This document shows positions 17,694 to 25,228 of a stretch of DNA of 64,000 nt, in pieces. The DNA comes from CAMLOF01 sp041913045 (GTDB lineage: Bacteria; Pseudomonadota; Gammaproteobacteria; Burkholderiales; Burkholderiaceae_C), in contig JAYSGB010000001.1 in the NCBI GenBank assembly GCA_041913045.1, forward strand, positions 124,001-188,000, given 5' to 3'. How positions within the stretch are numbered: position 1 is the stretch's first letter; each line of letters opens with the position of its first letter. Made by a program: the position numbers and the translations under genes. A model generated the notes under the pieces. It had not been told where the DNA came from, searched no databases, and saw only the letters and a list, made by a program, of their open reading frames with translations.

Positions 17694-18671
17694 TTACTTC
17701 ACTGCGGCAATGCGCTTCATCAGGTCAGCATGCTTGGCGCCGTACTTCTGGCGCACAGGCTCGGTGGCGTCATAGAAGGGCTTGTTGTCGATGTTGATGA
17801 ACTCGACGCCAGCGGCCTTGAGCTTGGCGGTGTATTCCTCCACGCTCTTGTCCCACAGGGCGCGCTGTTCCAGCTGGGCTTCGCGGGCCAGCTTCTTCAC
17901 CAGCGCCTGGTCGGCGGGGGTCAGCTTGTCCCAGGTCACCTTGGACATCACCAGAATCTCGGGGATGATGAGGTGGTTGGTCTGGCTGTAGTACTTGGCC
18001 GGTGTGTTGTAGTGGTTGGCGGTGAAGTAGCTCGGCGGGTTGTTCTCGGCACCGTCGATCACGCCGGTCTGCAGCGAGGTGAACACCTCACCGTAGGCCA
18101 TGGCAATACCGTTGCCGCCCATGGCGTTCATGGTGTCCACGAACAGCGGGTTGCCCATCATGCGCACCTTCTGCCCCTTCAGGTCGGCGGGGGTGCGCAC
18201 CGGCTTCTTGGTGTAGAGGCTGCGTGCGCCGCCGTCCATCCAGCCCAGGCCCACCAGGCGTGCCGGGCTAGCGGTCACCTTGGCCAGCAGTTCGTCGCCC
18301 ACGGGGCCGTCGATCACCGCACGCATGTGGGCAATGTCACGGAACACGAAGGGCATGTTGAACACGTCCACCTCGGGCACCACTGGGCCGATCACGCCCA
18401 GCGAGATGCGCGCCATCTGGATGGCGCCCAGCTGCACCTGTTCCACGGCTTCTTTTTCCTGGCCCAGCACGGCGCCCGGGAACATCTGAACCTTGATGCG
18501 GCCATTGGTGGCGGCTTCCAGCTTTTTGCCCATGTTGTCCACGGCCACCACGGTGGGGTAGCCAGCGGGGTGCGTGTCGTGCGACTTGAGCACGATGTTC
18601 TGTGCCTGTGCGGCTACGGGCAGCAGGCCTGCCAGCGCAAGCGCCAGCATCAGTCGGCGGGGTGTTTTCAT
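17694..18671 (-). CDS. dctP: TRAP transporter substrate-binding protein, DctP type
   Basis: This is the periplasmic receptor of the TRAP carrier, 325 residues. The signal peptide MKTPRRLMLALALAGLLPVAAQA is followed by the mature QNIVLKSHDTHPAGYPTVVAVD. DctP landmarks are visible: the ligand-carboxylate Arg segment KGQKVRMMGNPLFVDTMNAMGG, then EVFTSLQTGVIDGAENNPPSYF. GGAGACACC directly precedes the ATG at 18671, which settles the start. It lies downstream of the lactonase gene on the same strand. The two-carboxylate chemistry of the pathway makes a hexuronate or aldarate ligand likely. Confidence 0.93.
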   Translation of the reverse strand: MKTPRRLMLALALAGLLPVAAQAQNIVLKSHDTHPAGYPTVVAVDNMGKKLEAATNGRIKVQMFPGAVLGQEKEAVEQVQLGAIQMARISLGVIGPVVPEVDVFNMPFVFRDIAHMRAVIDGPVGDELLAKVTASPARLVGLGWMDGGARSLYTKKPVRTPADLKGQKVRMMGNPLFVDTMNAMGGNGIAMAYGEVFTSLQTGVIDGAENNPPSYFTANHYNTPAKYYSQTNHLIIPEILVMSKVTWDKLTPADQALVKKLAREAQLEQRALWDKSVEEYTAKLKAAGVEFINIDNKPFYDATEPVRQKYGAKHADLMKRIAAVK

Positions 18672-18724
18672 GGTGTCTCCTGTTGGGTGGTGGGTAAGCG
18701 AGGTGAAGAATTGACCGCCCGGCG

Positions 18725-19645
18725 TCAGACGACGCCCTGCGGCTCGTCCAGGCCCCTCACGCCCGGACGAAGTGCAAACAATCCCCCAGCCAGCGGCTGG
18801 TCGGACACATCGCCGCCGGGCCGTATGGAGGTGACGAACAAGGTGTCGAGCCCCGGGCCGCCAAAGGCGCACATCGCAGGCTTTTTCACGGGCACGGTCA
18901 GCGAACGGTCGAGCTTGCCGCTGGGTGTGAAGCGGTGCACCAGGCCCGCGTCGTTGCCGCAGATCCAGTAGCAGCCGTCGGCGTCCACGGCGGCGCCGTC
19001 GGGGCGGCCGGGCAAGGGTTTGAAGTCGATGAACACACGGCGGTTGCTGGGCTTGCCGGTGTCAGGGTCGTAGTCGAAGGCCCACACGGTCTGCACCAGC
19101 GGGTGCGAATCCGAGAGGTACATGGTGCGCCCGTCGGGGCTGAAGGCCATGCCGTTGGGGGTGATGAAGCCGGGGATGACGGGGGTGGCTTGCAGGCCTT
19201 CACGGCTGGGGCCGCCGTCGAGCCGATACACCGTGCCCTGCGCGGCGGCCAGCGACATGTCAGCCACCATGGTGCCCGCCCAGAAGCGGCCCTGGCGGTC
19301 GCAGCGGCCGTCGTTGAAGCGCATGCCGGGGTGGGGGTGGTCCACGCCCACCAAAGGCTCCACGCCCAGGCTGCCTTCGTCTGCGGGGGTCAACAGGGCC
19401 ACGCCGCCTTCCATGCCTGCTACCCAGCGACCATACGGGTTGCTTTTGCTGCCCGCTTGCAGGGCGATGCAAGCGATCTGTTCCTTTGCTTCCCAGAAGC
19501 GGGACTGCCCGCTGGCGGCCTGCCAGCACCACAGGCGCCGGGCAGGTATGTCCACCCAGTACAGGGCCTGGTGGCGCGCACTCCAAACGGGGCTTTCGCC
19601 TACGCCGCAGCGGGCGTCGAGCAGCAGTTCGGCTGTGGCGCTCAT
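18725..19645 (-). CDS. SMP-30/gluconolactonase family lactonase
   Basis: This is a six-bladed beta-propeller lactone hydrolase of the SMP-30/gluconolactonase/LRE family, 306 residues. Metal and substrate landmarks are the Glu in GVGESPVWS, the Asn in MRFNDGRCDRQGRFWAGTM, the Asn in PNGMAFSPDGRTMYLSDS and the Asp in DGAAVDADGCYW. It begins MSATAELLL. Beside uronate dehydrogenase and the aldarate dehydratases it very probably opens the galactaro- or glucarolactone that uronate dehydrogenase releases, as Gli does in Agrobacterium. The same fold also hydrolyses arabino- and gluconolactones, so exact specificity is inference. Confidence 0.88.
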   Translation of the reverse strand: MSATAELLLDARCGVGESPVWSARHQALYWVDIPARRLWCWQAASGQSRFWEAKEQIACIALQAGSKSNPYGRWVAGMEGGVALLTPADEGSLGVEPLVGVDHPHPGMRFNDGRCDRQGRFWAGTMVADMSLAAAQGTVYRLDGGPSREGLQATPVIPGFITPNGMAFSPDGRTMYLSDSHPLVQTVWAFDYDPDTGKPSNRRVFIDFKPLPGRPDGAAVDADGCYWICGNDAGLVHRFTPSGKLDRSLTVPVKKPAMCAFGGPGLDTLFVTSIRPGGDVSDQPLAGGLFALRPGVRGLDEPQGVV

Positions 19646-20204
19646 ACCTTGACTCCAAGGTTGGCGAGCCAAGACGGGTCAGCCCAGGCCCCGGCGCTTG
19701 ACGCGAGGCGGCCCCTGCAAAGCAGGGGCTTCCCTGCGATGCTCGATGCCGTGGCCACGCGGCGGAACTCGCTGCGCGCTTGCAGCGCTCCGCTCAAACA
19801 GCCGCCGCAAAATTGACGACGAAGCGCGCTGCGCGCGCTGGCCACGGCACCTGCGCTTCTCGGCACCTCGCAACGGCGCACCGGAGCCTGGGCTGACCCG
19901 TCTTGGCCGAAGTACTGTTGGCACACCACTGGTTGCGCACCACCATGCTGGGCGGCTGCGGCAGGCCTGGCCCTGTGGGGGCGATTTTCCGGGGTGGCTG
20001 TGTCTGACGCCCTGGGGCTGGGCGCGCCTTTGGCGCGCTTCGTAAACTGACTCGCGGCGGCTGTTTGAGCAGAGCGCTTCAAGGAAGCGCGCAGCGAGTT
20101 CCGCCGCGCCAGCCCCAGGGCGTCAGACACAGCGAAGTCGGCAAAGCCGACCACCCTGGATGAGCCCCCAGAGGGCCAGGCCTGCCGCAGCCGAGAAGTA
20201 GCCA
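19646..20204. repeat. Nested inverted-repeat region, includes hairpin repeat copy 2
   Basis: There is no credible gene in these 559 bases. A 22-base sequence at 19668-19689 is repeated inverted at 19886-19907. 19758-19781 is perfectly inverted at 20085-20108 (24 bases). 19792-19808 is inverted at 20054-20070 (17 bases). 19997-20021 is inverted at 20109-20133 (25 bases). 19956-19974 is inverted at 20172-20190 (19 bases). The hairpin GCCCCTGC-AAA-GCAGGGGC at 19711-19729 and the block 19733-19763 match the repeat at 9323-9375. The region separates udh from the lactonase gene on the same strand. Confidence 0.85.
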
Positions 20205-21014
20205 TCAGAACGGCCCAGCCTTCACAAAAGCACCGCCCTGGTAAACAGCAGCAGGGTCGTTCAAGTCGGGCGCACTGGTGCGGGCGTACACCGCATCGCG
20301 GAACACGTCAGAGCTGTCCTGCGGTACATAGCCCACATGGCGCGCACGCGAGTTGTCCCACCACGTCACCGCGTTGTCCGACATGCCGAAGATGATGCTG
20401 TGCCCCAGCACCGGCGTGCTCAGGCAGGCCGCGATCAGGCGGTGCAGGTCGTCGTAGCTCAGCCAGGTGGCCAGCATGCGGCGGTCGCGGGGCTCGGGGA
20501 ACGACGACCCGATGCGCACACAGGCCGTCTCAATGCCGTAACGGTCGAAGTAGAAACGCGAAAAGTCCTCGCCAAAAGCCTTGCTCACGCCGTAATAGCT
20601 GTCGGGCCGGGCCGGGTGGTCGGCGTTGATCGTCTCGCTCTGCTTGTAAAAGCCGGTAACGTGGTTGGAGCTGGCAAACACAATGCGCTTGACGCCGTGC
20701 TTGCGGGCAGCCTCGTACAGGTGATACACGCCCAGGATGTTGGCCTGCAGGATGGCCTCGAACGGTGCCTCCACCGAAATGCCGCCCAGGTGAACGATGG
20801 CGTCGCAACCGGCCACCATGGCGTCCACCTCGGCCGCGTTGGCCAGGTCGGCCAGCACAATTTCCTCACCAGGCTGGGCCGGGCCAAGGTCTGACTTGTC
20901 AGACAACCTAAGCACATCGCAGTTGGCTTTCAGCCGATCCCGCAAGGCCTTGCCCAAGCCGCCCGCTGCCCCGGTAAGCAGTATTTTTCGGTGATTTTTC
21001 AGCTTTTCACTCAT
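20205..21014 (-). CDS. udh: Uronate dehydrogenase
   Basis: This NAD-dependent short-chain dehydrogenase oxidises D-galacturonate and D-glucuronate at C1 to the aldarolactone. It has 269 residues, the usual Udh length. It shows the Rossmann glycine motif ILLTGAAGGLGKALR near residue 12, VLADLANAAEVDAMVAGCDAIVHLGG, and the catalytic YYGVSKAFGEDFSRFY with Tyr and Lys. RIGSSFPEPRDRRMLATWLSYDD and the C-terminal PAAVYQGGAFVKAGPF are typical of bacterial uronate dehydrogenases. I start at MSEKLKNHRK; the longer frame runs into the regulator's promoter. It is divergent from the GntR gene, with a palindromic operator candidate between them. Confidence 0.92.
   Translation of the reverse strand: MSEKLKNHRKILLTGAAGGLGKALRDRLKANCDVLRLSDKSDLGPAQPGEEIVLADLANAAEVDAMVAGCDAIVHLGGISVEAPFEAILQANILGVYHLYEAARKHGVKRIVFASSNHVTGFYKQSETINADHPARPDSYYGVSKAFGEDFSRFYFDRYGIETACVRIGSSFPEPRDRRMLATWLSYDDLHRLIAACLSTPVLGHSIIFGMSDNAVTWWDNSRARHVGYVPQDSSDVFRDAVYARTSAPDLNDPAAVYQGGAFVKAGPF
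20896..20906. promoter_or_regulatory. Second FadR-type palindrome, inside udh
   Basis: TTGTCAGACAA is a perfect odd-centred palindrome and is identical, read on the other strand, to the core of the site at 21096-21106. It lies about 110 bases into the udh coding sequence, with its centre exactly 200 bases from the upstream site. It could be an auxiliary operator for DNA looping, or chance. Confidence 0.4.
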
Positions 21015-21093
21015 GATTTTCAGTATTCCGCTGCAGTTTTGGACAAGTTCGCGAAGGTTTGATACAGTTGCCGGTATGTCGTTGTCTGTTGTA

Positions 21094-21108
21094 CGTTGTC
21101 TGACAACG
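21094..21108. promoter_or_regulatory. Palindromic operator candidate between udh and the GntR regulator
   Basis: CGTTGTC-T-GACAACG is a perfect inverted repeat with a single central base. It has the TTGTCNGACAA form typical of FadR-subfamily GntR operators (general pattern TNGTNNNACNA). It lies 80 bases upstream of udh and 46 bases upstream of the regulator gene, so it probably controls both. An imperfect half-site, GTTGTCTGTTGTAC, directly precedes it at 21081-21094. Confidence 0.65.
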
Positions 21109-21154
21109 TGAGCGAATGTAGCCAAGCCTTTCACACGGTGTCAAGGAAAAAGTG

Positions 21155-21922
21155 ATGGACCTAGTGAAAACCCCAAGTCCGGTGCCCGCACCGGCCGCCC
21201 CCCAGCGGCGCCAGCGCGGCCTGGTGCCCGAAATCGTGCAAAGCCTCAGCGGTGACATCCGCGAAGGCCAGCTCAAGCCGGGCGACAAGCTGCCCACCGA
21301 ATCCGCGTTGATGGAGCGCTTTGACGTGAGCCGCACCGTGGTGCGCGAGGCCATTTCGCGCCTGCAGGCGTCGGGGCTGGTGGAAACGCGCCACGGCATC
21401 GGCACCTTCGTTAAGGCGTCGCAGGAACCCGCCAACTTCCGCATTGCCCCAGAAGACTTTGCCACCGTGGCCGACGTGATCTCGCTGCTGGAGTTGCGCA
21501 TCAGCCTGGAAACCGAAGCCGCCGGGCTGGCCGCGCAGCGCCGCGAAGACACCCACCTGCGCAACATGGAAGCCGCGCTGGCAGCCTTCGAGGCGTCCAT
21601 ACAGGCAGTGTCTGACGCCGTGCCGTCGGACTTCCAGTTCCACATGGAAGTGGCACGCGCCACCGGCAACCGCCACTTTGCCGACCTGATGACCTACCTG
21701 GGCACCATGATCATCCCGCGCACGCGGCTCAACACCGCCGACGCCGCGCCCGAAGGCCGCTTGGCCTACCTGCAGCGCGTGCACAGCGAGCACGAGAACA
21801 TCTACCAGGCCATACGCGCGCAAGACGCCGAAGCCGCCCGCGCTGCGATGCGCACGCACCTGTCCAACAGCCGTGAACGGCTGCGCCGCTCACAACCCAC
21901 CGAACCGCCAGCAACACATTGA
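21155..21922 (+). CDS. GntR-family transcriptional regulator, FadR/UxuR-like
   Basis: This 255-residue regulator has a winged helix-turn-helix at about residues 22-90 (LKPGDKLPTESALMERFDVSRTVVREAISRLQASGLVETRHGIGTFV). An all-helical FCD ligand-binding domain follows (about 105-235), with the metal-type residues DFQFHMEVARATGN and HSEHENIYQAIRAQD. ATG at 21155 is preferred over the adjacent GTG because AAGGAA lies about 8 bases upstream. The domain set and position divergent to udh match ExuR/UxuR/GudR-type repressors that sense uronates or aldarates. Its stop overlaps a TTG preceding the aldehyde dehydrogenase gene, so the two are probably co-transcribed. Confidence 0.9.
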   Translation: MDLVKTPSPVPAPAAPQRRQRGLVPEIVQSLSGDIREGQLKPGDKLPTESALMERFDVSRTVVREAISRLQASGLVETRHGIGTFVKASQEPANFRIAPEDFATVADVISLLELRISLETEAAGLAAQRREDTHLRNMEAALAAFEASIQAVSDAVPSDFQFHMEVARATGNRHFADLMTYLGTMIIPRTRLNTADAAPEGRLAYLQRVHSEHENIYQAIRAQDAEAARAAMRTHLSNSRERLRRSQPTEPPATH

Positions 21923-21936
21923 CCCCTCAACCCAAC

Positions 21937-23409
21937 ATGTCTCAACTGCAATCCGTCGAAGCCCGCACCGGCCAAGCCTTTGGTCAACCCCTTCAAGCGT
22001 CCACCGCCGCCGACATTGACCGCGCCGTGCAAGCCGCCGCGCAGGCATCTGCCGCCTGGGCGGCCAGCAGCGGCGAAGCGCGCGCACAACTGCTGCGCGG
22101 CCTGGCCGATGCGCTGGAAGCCGACCGCACCGCTTTGGTAGAGCTGGCCGACACCGAAACCGCCCTGGGCCCCGTGCGCCTGAATGGCGAGCTGGACCGC
22201 ACCACCTTCCAGCTGCGCCGCTTTGCCGACCTGGCCGCCAGCGGCGCCCCCTTCGCGCGTGTGGACGACCCCGCCGTGGCCGGTGCCCCGCCCGTGGGCC
22301 ACCCCGACATGACGCGCCAGCTCTGGCCCCTGGGCCCGGTGGCCATGTACGCGGCCAGCAACTTCCCGTTCGCGTTCTCGGTACTGGGTGGGGACACCGC
22401 CAGCGCCCTGGCCGCAGGCTGTCCGGTGGTGGTCAAGGCCCACCCGGGCCACCCGCACCTTTCGGTGCGCGTGTTCGGCCTTATCCAGCAGGTGCTGCAG
22501 GCGCAGAGCCTGCCCGCTGGCCTCATCGGCCTGGTGCAGGGCGCGGGCAACGACGTAGGCGTGGCACTCATCCGCCACCCTGGCATTGCCGCCGCCGCCT
22601 TCACCGGCTCCACCCGTGGTGGCCTGGCCCTGCTGGCCGAGGCACAAGCACGCCCGCAGCCCATTCCCTTCTACGGTGAACTGGGCGCCATCAACCCCGT
22701 GGTGGCCCTGCCCACTGCGCTGGCCGAACAAGGCCCGGCCCTGGCCGCCACACTGGCAGGCTCCATTGCCCTGGGCTGCGGCCAGTTCTGCACCAACCCT
22801 GGCCTCATCGTGCTGCTGGACGACCCCACCAGCGACCACTTTGTAGAAGCCCTGGCCGCCGCACTGGCGCAGCAGCAACCCCACGCCATGCTGACGGCAG
22901 GCATGCGCAAGGCCTTTGCCGCAGGCACGCAAGCCCAGCTGGCCCATGGCGCCCAGGCCCTGGTGCAAGAGGCTGATGGCCCGCAAGCCCCCCGCCCCTT
23001 CCTGGCGCAGGTGGACGCGCAACGCTTCATTGCCGAGCACGCCTTGCGCGAAGAGGTGTTCGGCCCTTCCAGCCTGATCGTGCGTGCGCGCACGCTGGAC
23101 GAAGTGCAGCAGGTACTGCGCGCCGTGCAGGGCAGCCTGACCGTGACGCTGTGGGGTGTGGACGAAGACACCCCCGCCCACCGCGAACTGGTGCGCACCG
23201 CCGCCAGCGTGGCCGGGCGCGTGCTCTTCAAAGGCGTTCCCACCGGCGTTGCCGTTACCGCTGCGCAGCAACACGGCGGCCCTTGGCCCGCCTCCACCGC
23301 ACCCATGACCACCTCGGTGGGTGACGCTGCGCTGCGGCGCTTTTTGCGCCCCGTCTGCCTGCAAGATGCCCCCCGCTGGTTGCTGGACCGGCAGGGCCAG
23401 CCGTGCTGA
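21937..23409 (+). CDS. 2,5-dioxovalerate (2-oxoglutarate semialdehyde) dehydrogenase
   Basis: This aldehyde dehydrogenase oxidises 2-oxoglutarate semialdehyde to 2-oxoglutarate with NAD(P)+, the last step of the aldarate pathway. The 490-residue protein lacks the usual EIGGK-type spacing of general ALDHs and matches the KGSADH subgroup. It has AASNFPFAFSVLGGDTASALAAGCPVVVKAHPGHP near 145-180, FTGSTRGGLALL, the Glu in YGELGAINPVV, and the catalytic Cys in GCGQFCTNPGLI. I start at MSQLQSVEARTG; an in-frame TTG at 21919 overlapping the regulator stop is an alternative. It sits in the gntR-ALDH-transporter operon opposite udh. Confidence 0.9.
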   Translation: MSQLQSVEARTGQAFGQPLQASTAADIDRAVQAAAQASAAWAASSGEARAQLLRGLADALEADRTALVELADTETALGPVRLNGELDRTTFQLRRFADLAASGAPFARVDDPAVAGAPPVGHPDMTRQLWPLGPVAMYAASNFPFAFSVLGGDTASALAAGCPVVVKAHPGHPHLSVRVFGLIQQVLQAQSLPAGLIGLVQGAGNDVGVALIRHPGIAAAAFTGSTRGGLALLAEAQARPQPIPFYGELGAINPVVALPTALAEQGPALAATLAGSIALGCGQFCTNPGLIVLLDDPTSDHFVEALAAALAQQQPHAMLTAGMRKAFAAGTQAQLAHGAQALVQEADGPQAPRPFLAQVDAQRFIAEHALREEVFGPSSLIVRARTLDEVQQVLRAVQGSLTVTLWGVDEDTPAHRELVRTAASVAGRVLFKGVPTGVAVTAAQQHGGPWPASTAPMTTSVGDAALRRFLRPVCLQDAPRWLLDRQGQPC

Positions 23410-24365
23410 GCACGGCGCAGCGCTTGCCGCTGCTGCAAAGGCCCAGGGTCGTGCTGGCCCTGGCCACCCTGTGCTGCGCCCTGTGGGGCAGCGCCTACCC
23501 CGCCATCAAGAACGGGTATGCGCTGTTCAACATTGCGCGCGACGACGTGGCCTCTCAGCTCGTCTTCGCGGGCTACCGCTTCCTCTTTGCCGGGCTGCTG
23601 TTGCTGGTAATGGCCGCACTCATGCGCAAGCCGCTGTGGAAGCTGGACGCGCGCGACGTGGGCCGCCTCACCTTGCTGGGGCTGACGCAGACCTCGCTGC
23701 AATACGTGTTCTTCTACGTCGGGCTGGCGCACGTCACCGGGGTCAAGGGCTCCATTCTCAACGCCACGGGCACCTTCTTCAGCGTGCTGCTGGCCCATTT
23801 CATCTACCACAACGACCGGCTCACCCACCGCAAGGCGCTGGGCTGTGCCATCGGCTTTGCCGGGGTGATGGTGGTGAACCTGGGCGGCGGCGGGCAGATG
23901 AACATGGAGTTCACCCTGCTGGGCGAAGGCTTCATCGTTCTGGCGGCGTTCGTGCTGTCGGCAGGCACCATCTACGGCAAGCACATGTCGCAACGCATGG
24001 ACGCGATGGTGATGACCGGCCACCAGTTGGCCCTGGGCGGCGCCGTGCTGCTGCTGGGCGGCTACGCCAGCGGCGGCACGCTGCAGGGGTTCACCTGGGC
24101 GTCCAGTGCCTTGCTGGCCTACATGGTGGTGCTGTCTGCTGCCGCCTTTGCGCTGTGGGCGGCGCTGCTCAAGCACAACCGTGTGGGCACGGTGTCGGTG
24201 TACGTGTTCCTCATCCCGGTGTTCGGCGCACTGCTGTCGGCCGCGTTCCTGGGTGAAAGCATTCTGGCCTGGCACAACGCCGTGGCTCTGGTGCTGGTGT
24301 GCAGCGGCATCTGGATGGTGACAACCTCCGCCGCCCCTGCACGGCTCCAGACCGTGAAAACCTGA
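23403..24365 (+). CDS. DMT-superfamily transporter, EamA family
   Basis: This is a ten-helix membrane protein of 320 residues made of two EamA repeats (about 15-145 and 165-300). It begins with a GTG that overlaps the end of the aldehyde dehydrogenase gene by 7 bases. Landmarks are ALWGSAYPAIKNGYALF in the first helix, NATGTFFSVLLAHFIYHNDRLTHRKALGCAIGFAGVMVV closing the first half, and VSVYVFLIPVFGALLSAAFLGESILAWH in the second. Members mostly export amino acids or other metabolites. Its place at the end of this operon suggests a pathway metabolite or a related sugar acid, but the substrate is unknown. Confidence 0.88.
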   Translation: MLSTAQRLPLLQRPRVVLALATLCCALWGSAYPAIKNGYALFNIARDDVASQLVFAGYRFLFAGLLLLVMAALMRKPLWKLDARDVGRLTLLGLTQTSLQYVFFYVGLAHVTGVKGSILNATGTFFSVLLAHFIYHNDRLTHRKALGCAIGFAGVMVVNLGGGGQMNMEFTLLGEGFIVLAAFVLSAGTIYGKHMSQRMDAMVMTGHQLALGGAVLLLGGYASGGTLQGFTWASSALLAYMVVLSAAAFALWAALLKHNRVGTVSVYVFLIPVFGALLSAAFLGESILAWHNAVALVLVCSGIWMVTTSAAPARLQTVKT

Positions 24366-24369
24366 GCAC

Positions 24370-24609
24370 TCAGACTGCGTCAAGGGCCCCGGTGCCAGGG
24401 CCCTGATCAACGCCCCTGGGCTCCAAGCTCGGCTCACCCGGCGGTTGGGACGTGCTGGCACTTGCCAGGACACGCCCAATCACCGCCATGGGTACACCGC
24501 TTTCCAGCAACTTGTGGGCGGCTACGTCGACACTCAATTCCCCGGCACGAACCATGTCCACCGTGGTGTCGATCAGGCGCCTCATGCGCGTTTTTCGACG
24601 TGCAGTCAT
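24370..24609 (-). CDS. Hypothetical protein, 79 residues
   Basis: I do not recognise this small protein. It has a basic N-terminus (MTARRKTRMRRLIDTTVDMV), a predicted helical middle (VDVAAHKLLESGVPMAVIGRVLAS) and a proline/glycine-rich, probably disordered tail. GGGGGTG lies about 8 bases upstream of the ATG and could serve as a weak ribosome binding site. It ends only 4 bases from the convergent transporter gene. The helix-loop-helix middle could bind nucleic acid or another protein, but there is no motif to support that. The frame may be an artefact of GC-rich sequence. Confidence 0.45.
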   Translation of the reverse strand: MTARRKTRMRRLIDTTVDMVRAGELSVDVAAHKLLESGVPMAVIGRVLASASTSQPPGEPSLEPRGVDQGPGTGALDAV

Positions 24610-24628
24610 GCTCGGTCACCCCCCAAGG

Positions 24629-24868
24629 TCACGACAAAAGAGACTGTCTAGCGTTGCGCAACCTCTGGTCCATGCGTGCGCGATGCTCACGCTGCATTTG
24701 CCTATGGCGCTTGCGCAAAGCCCTGATCTGGATACCCGCAACCGCCAACAGCAGACCCGAGATCAAACCGACGACGCTGTCGCTGAAAACCGCCGCACTG
24801 ACACCACCCGCAAAGTAGACAGCGGGCAACGCTTCATAAAGCCATTTCGGATAGTAAAAAAACGACAC
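24629..24868 (-). CDS. Small membrane protein of unknown function
   Basis: From the preferred GTG start the protein has 79 residues: VSFFYYPKWLYEALPAVYF, two hydrophobic segments (about 10-27 and 31-50), then a strongly basic helical tail (RALRKRHRQMQREHRARMDQR). The opening resembles small proteobacterial membrane proteins that start with YPKWLYE-type sequences. A GAGG lies 5 bases before the GTG. The frame remains open to an ATG at 24943, but that extension is drawn from the AT-rich island and looks non-coding. It is tandem with the preceding unknown gene and probably shares its promoter in the AT-rich stretch. Confidence 0.6.
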   Translation of the reverse strand: MSFFYYPKWLYEALPAVYFAGGVSAAVFSDSVVGLISGLLLAVAGIQIRALRKRHRQMQREHRARMDQRLRNARQSLLS

Positions 24869-25228
24869 AAAGACCTCGAATGATTTAAATGATTTATTGT
24901 TTACTCGAAGTATTATCTGAATATTAATTACGTCATATGTCAATCATTTTTTGATTCTTTTGATATTAAATGGCGTAAATAATTGAATGGCCAATCACAG
25001 CGTCTAAAGGCTCTTGCCATTCATCACTTTTGTTGATTTATGCCTCGATGTGCCCCCTGCGAGATGCCGACGAACAGAAACACGCGGTTCATTGCAAGCA
25101 CGCAAAGCACCCGCTACATAGTCATAGTCCGACCAGGGGCTTGACGCAAAGGGAGCGGAAGCTTCCGCGATCGCGGATACGCTGCGCCTCGCAAAAGCCA
25201 GATCAACCAGCCCCCCCGCGCCGCAGCG
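24869..25228. other. AT-rich intergenic island with overlapping palindromes
   Basis: This 360-base stretch holds no credible gene. Its left part is strikingly AT-rich: positions 24901-24960 contain only 14 G or C in 60. It includes ATTTAAAT and an AATCA-TTTTT-TGATT stem, so it probably carries promoters and may bind H-NS-like proteins. The right part is GC-rich and contains two overlapping perfect palindromes, GCGGAAGCTTCCGC (25155-25168) and CCGCGATCGCGG (25165-25176), about 55 bases before the transferase gene. Confidence 0.6.
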
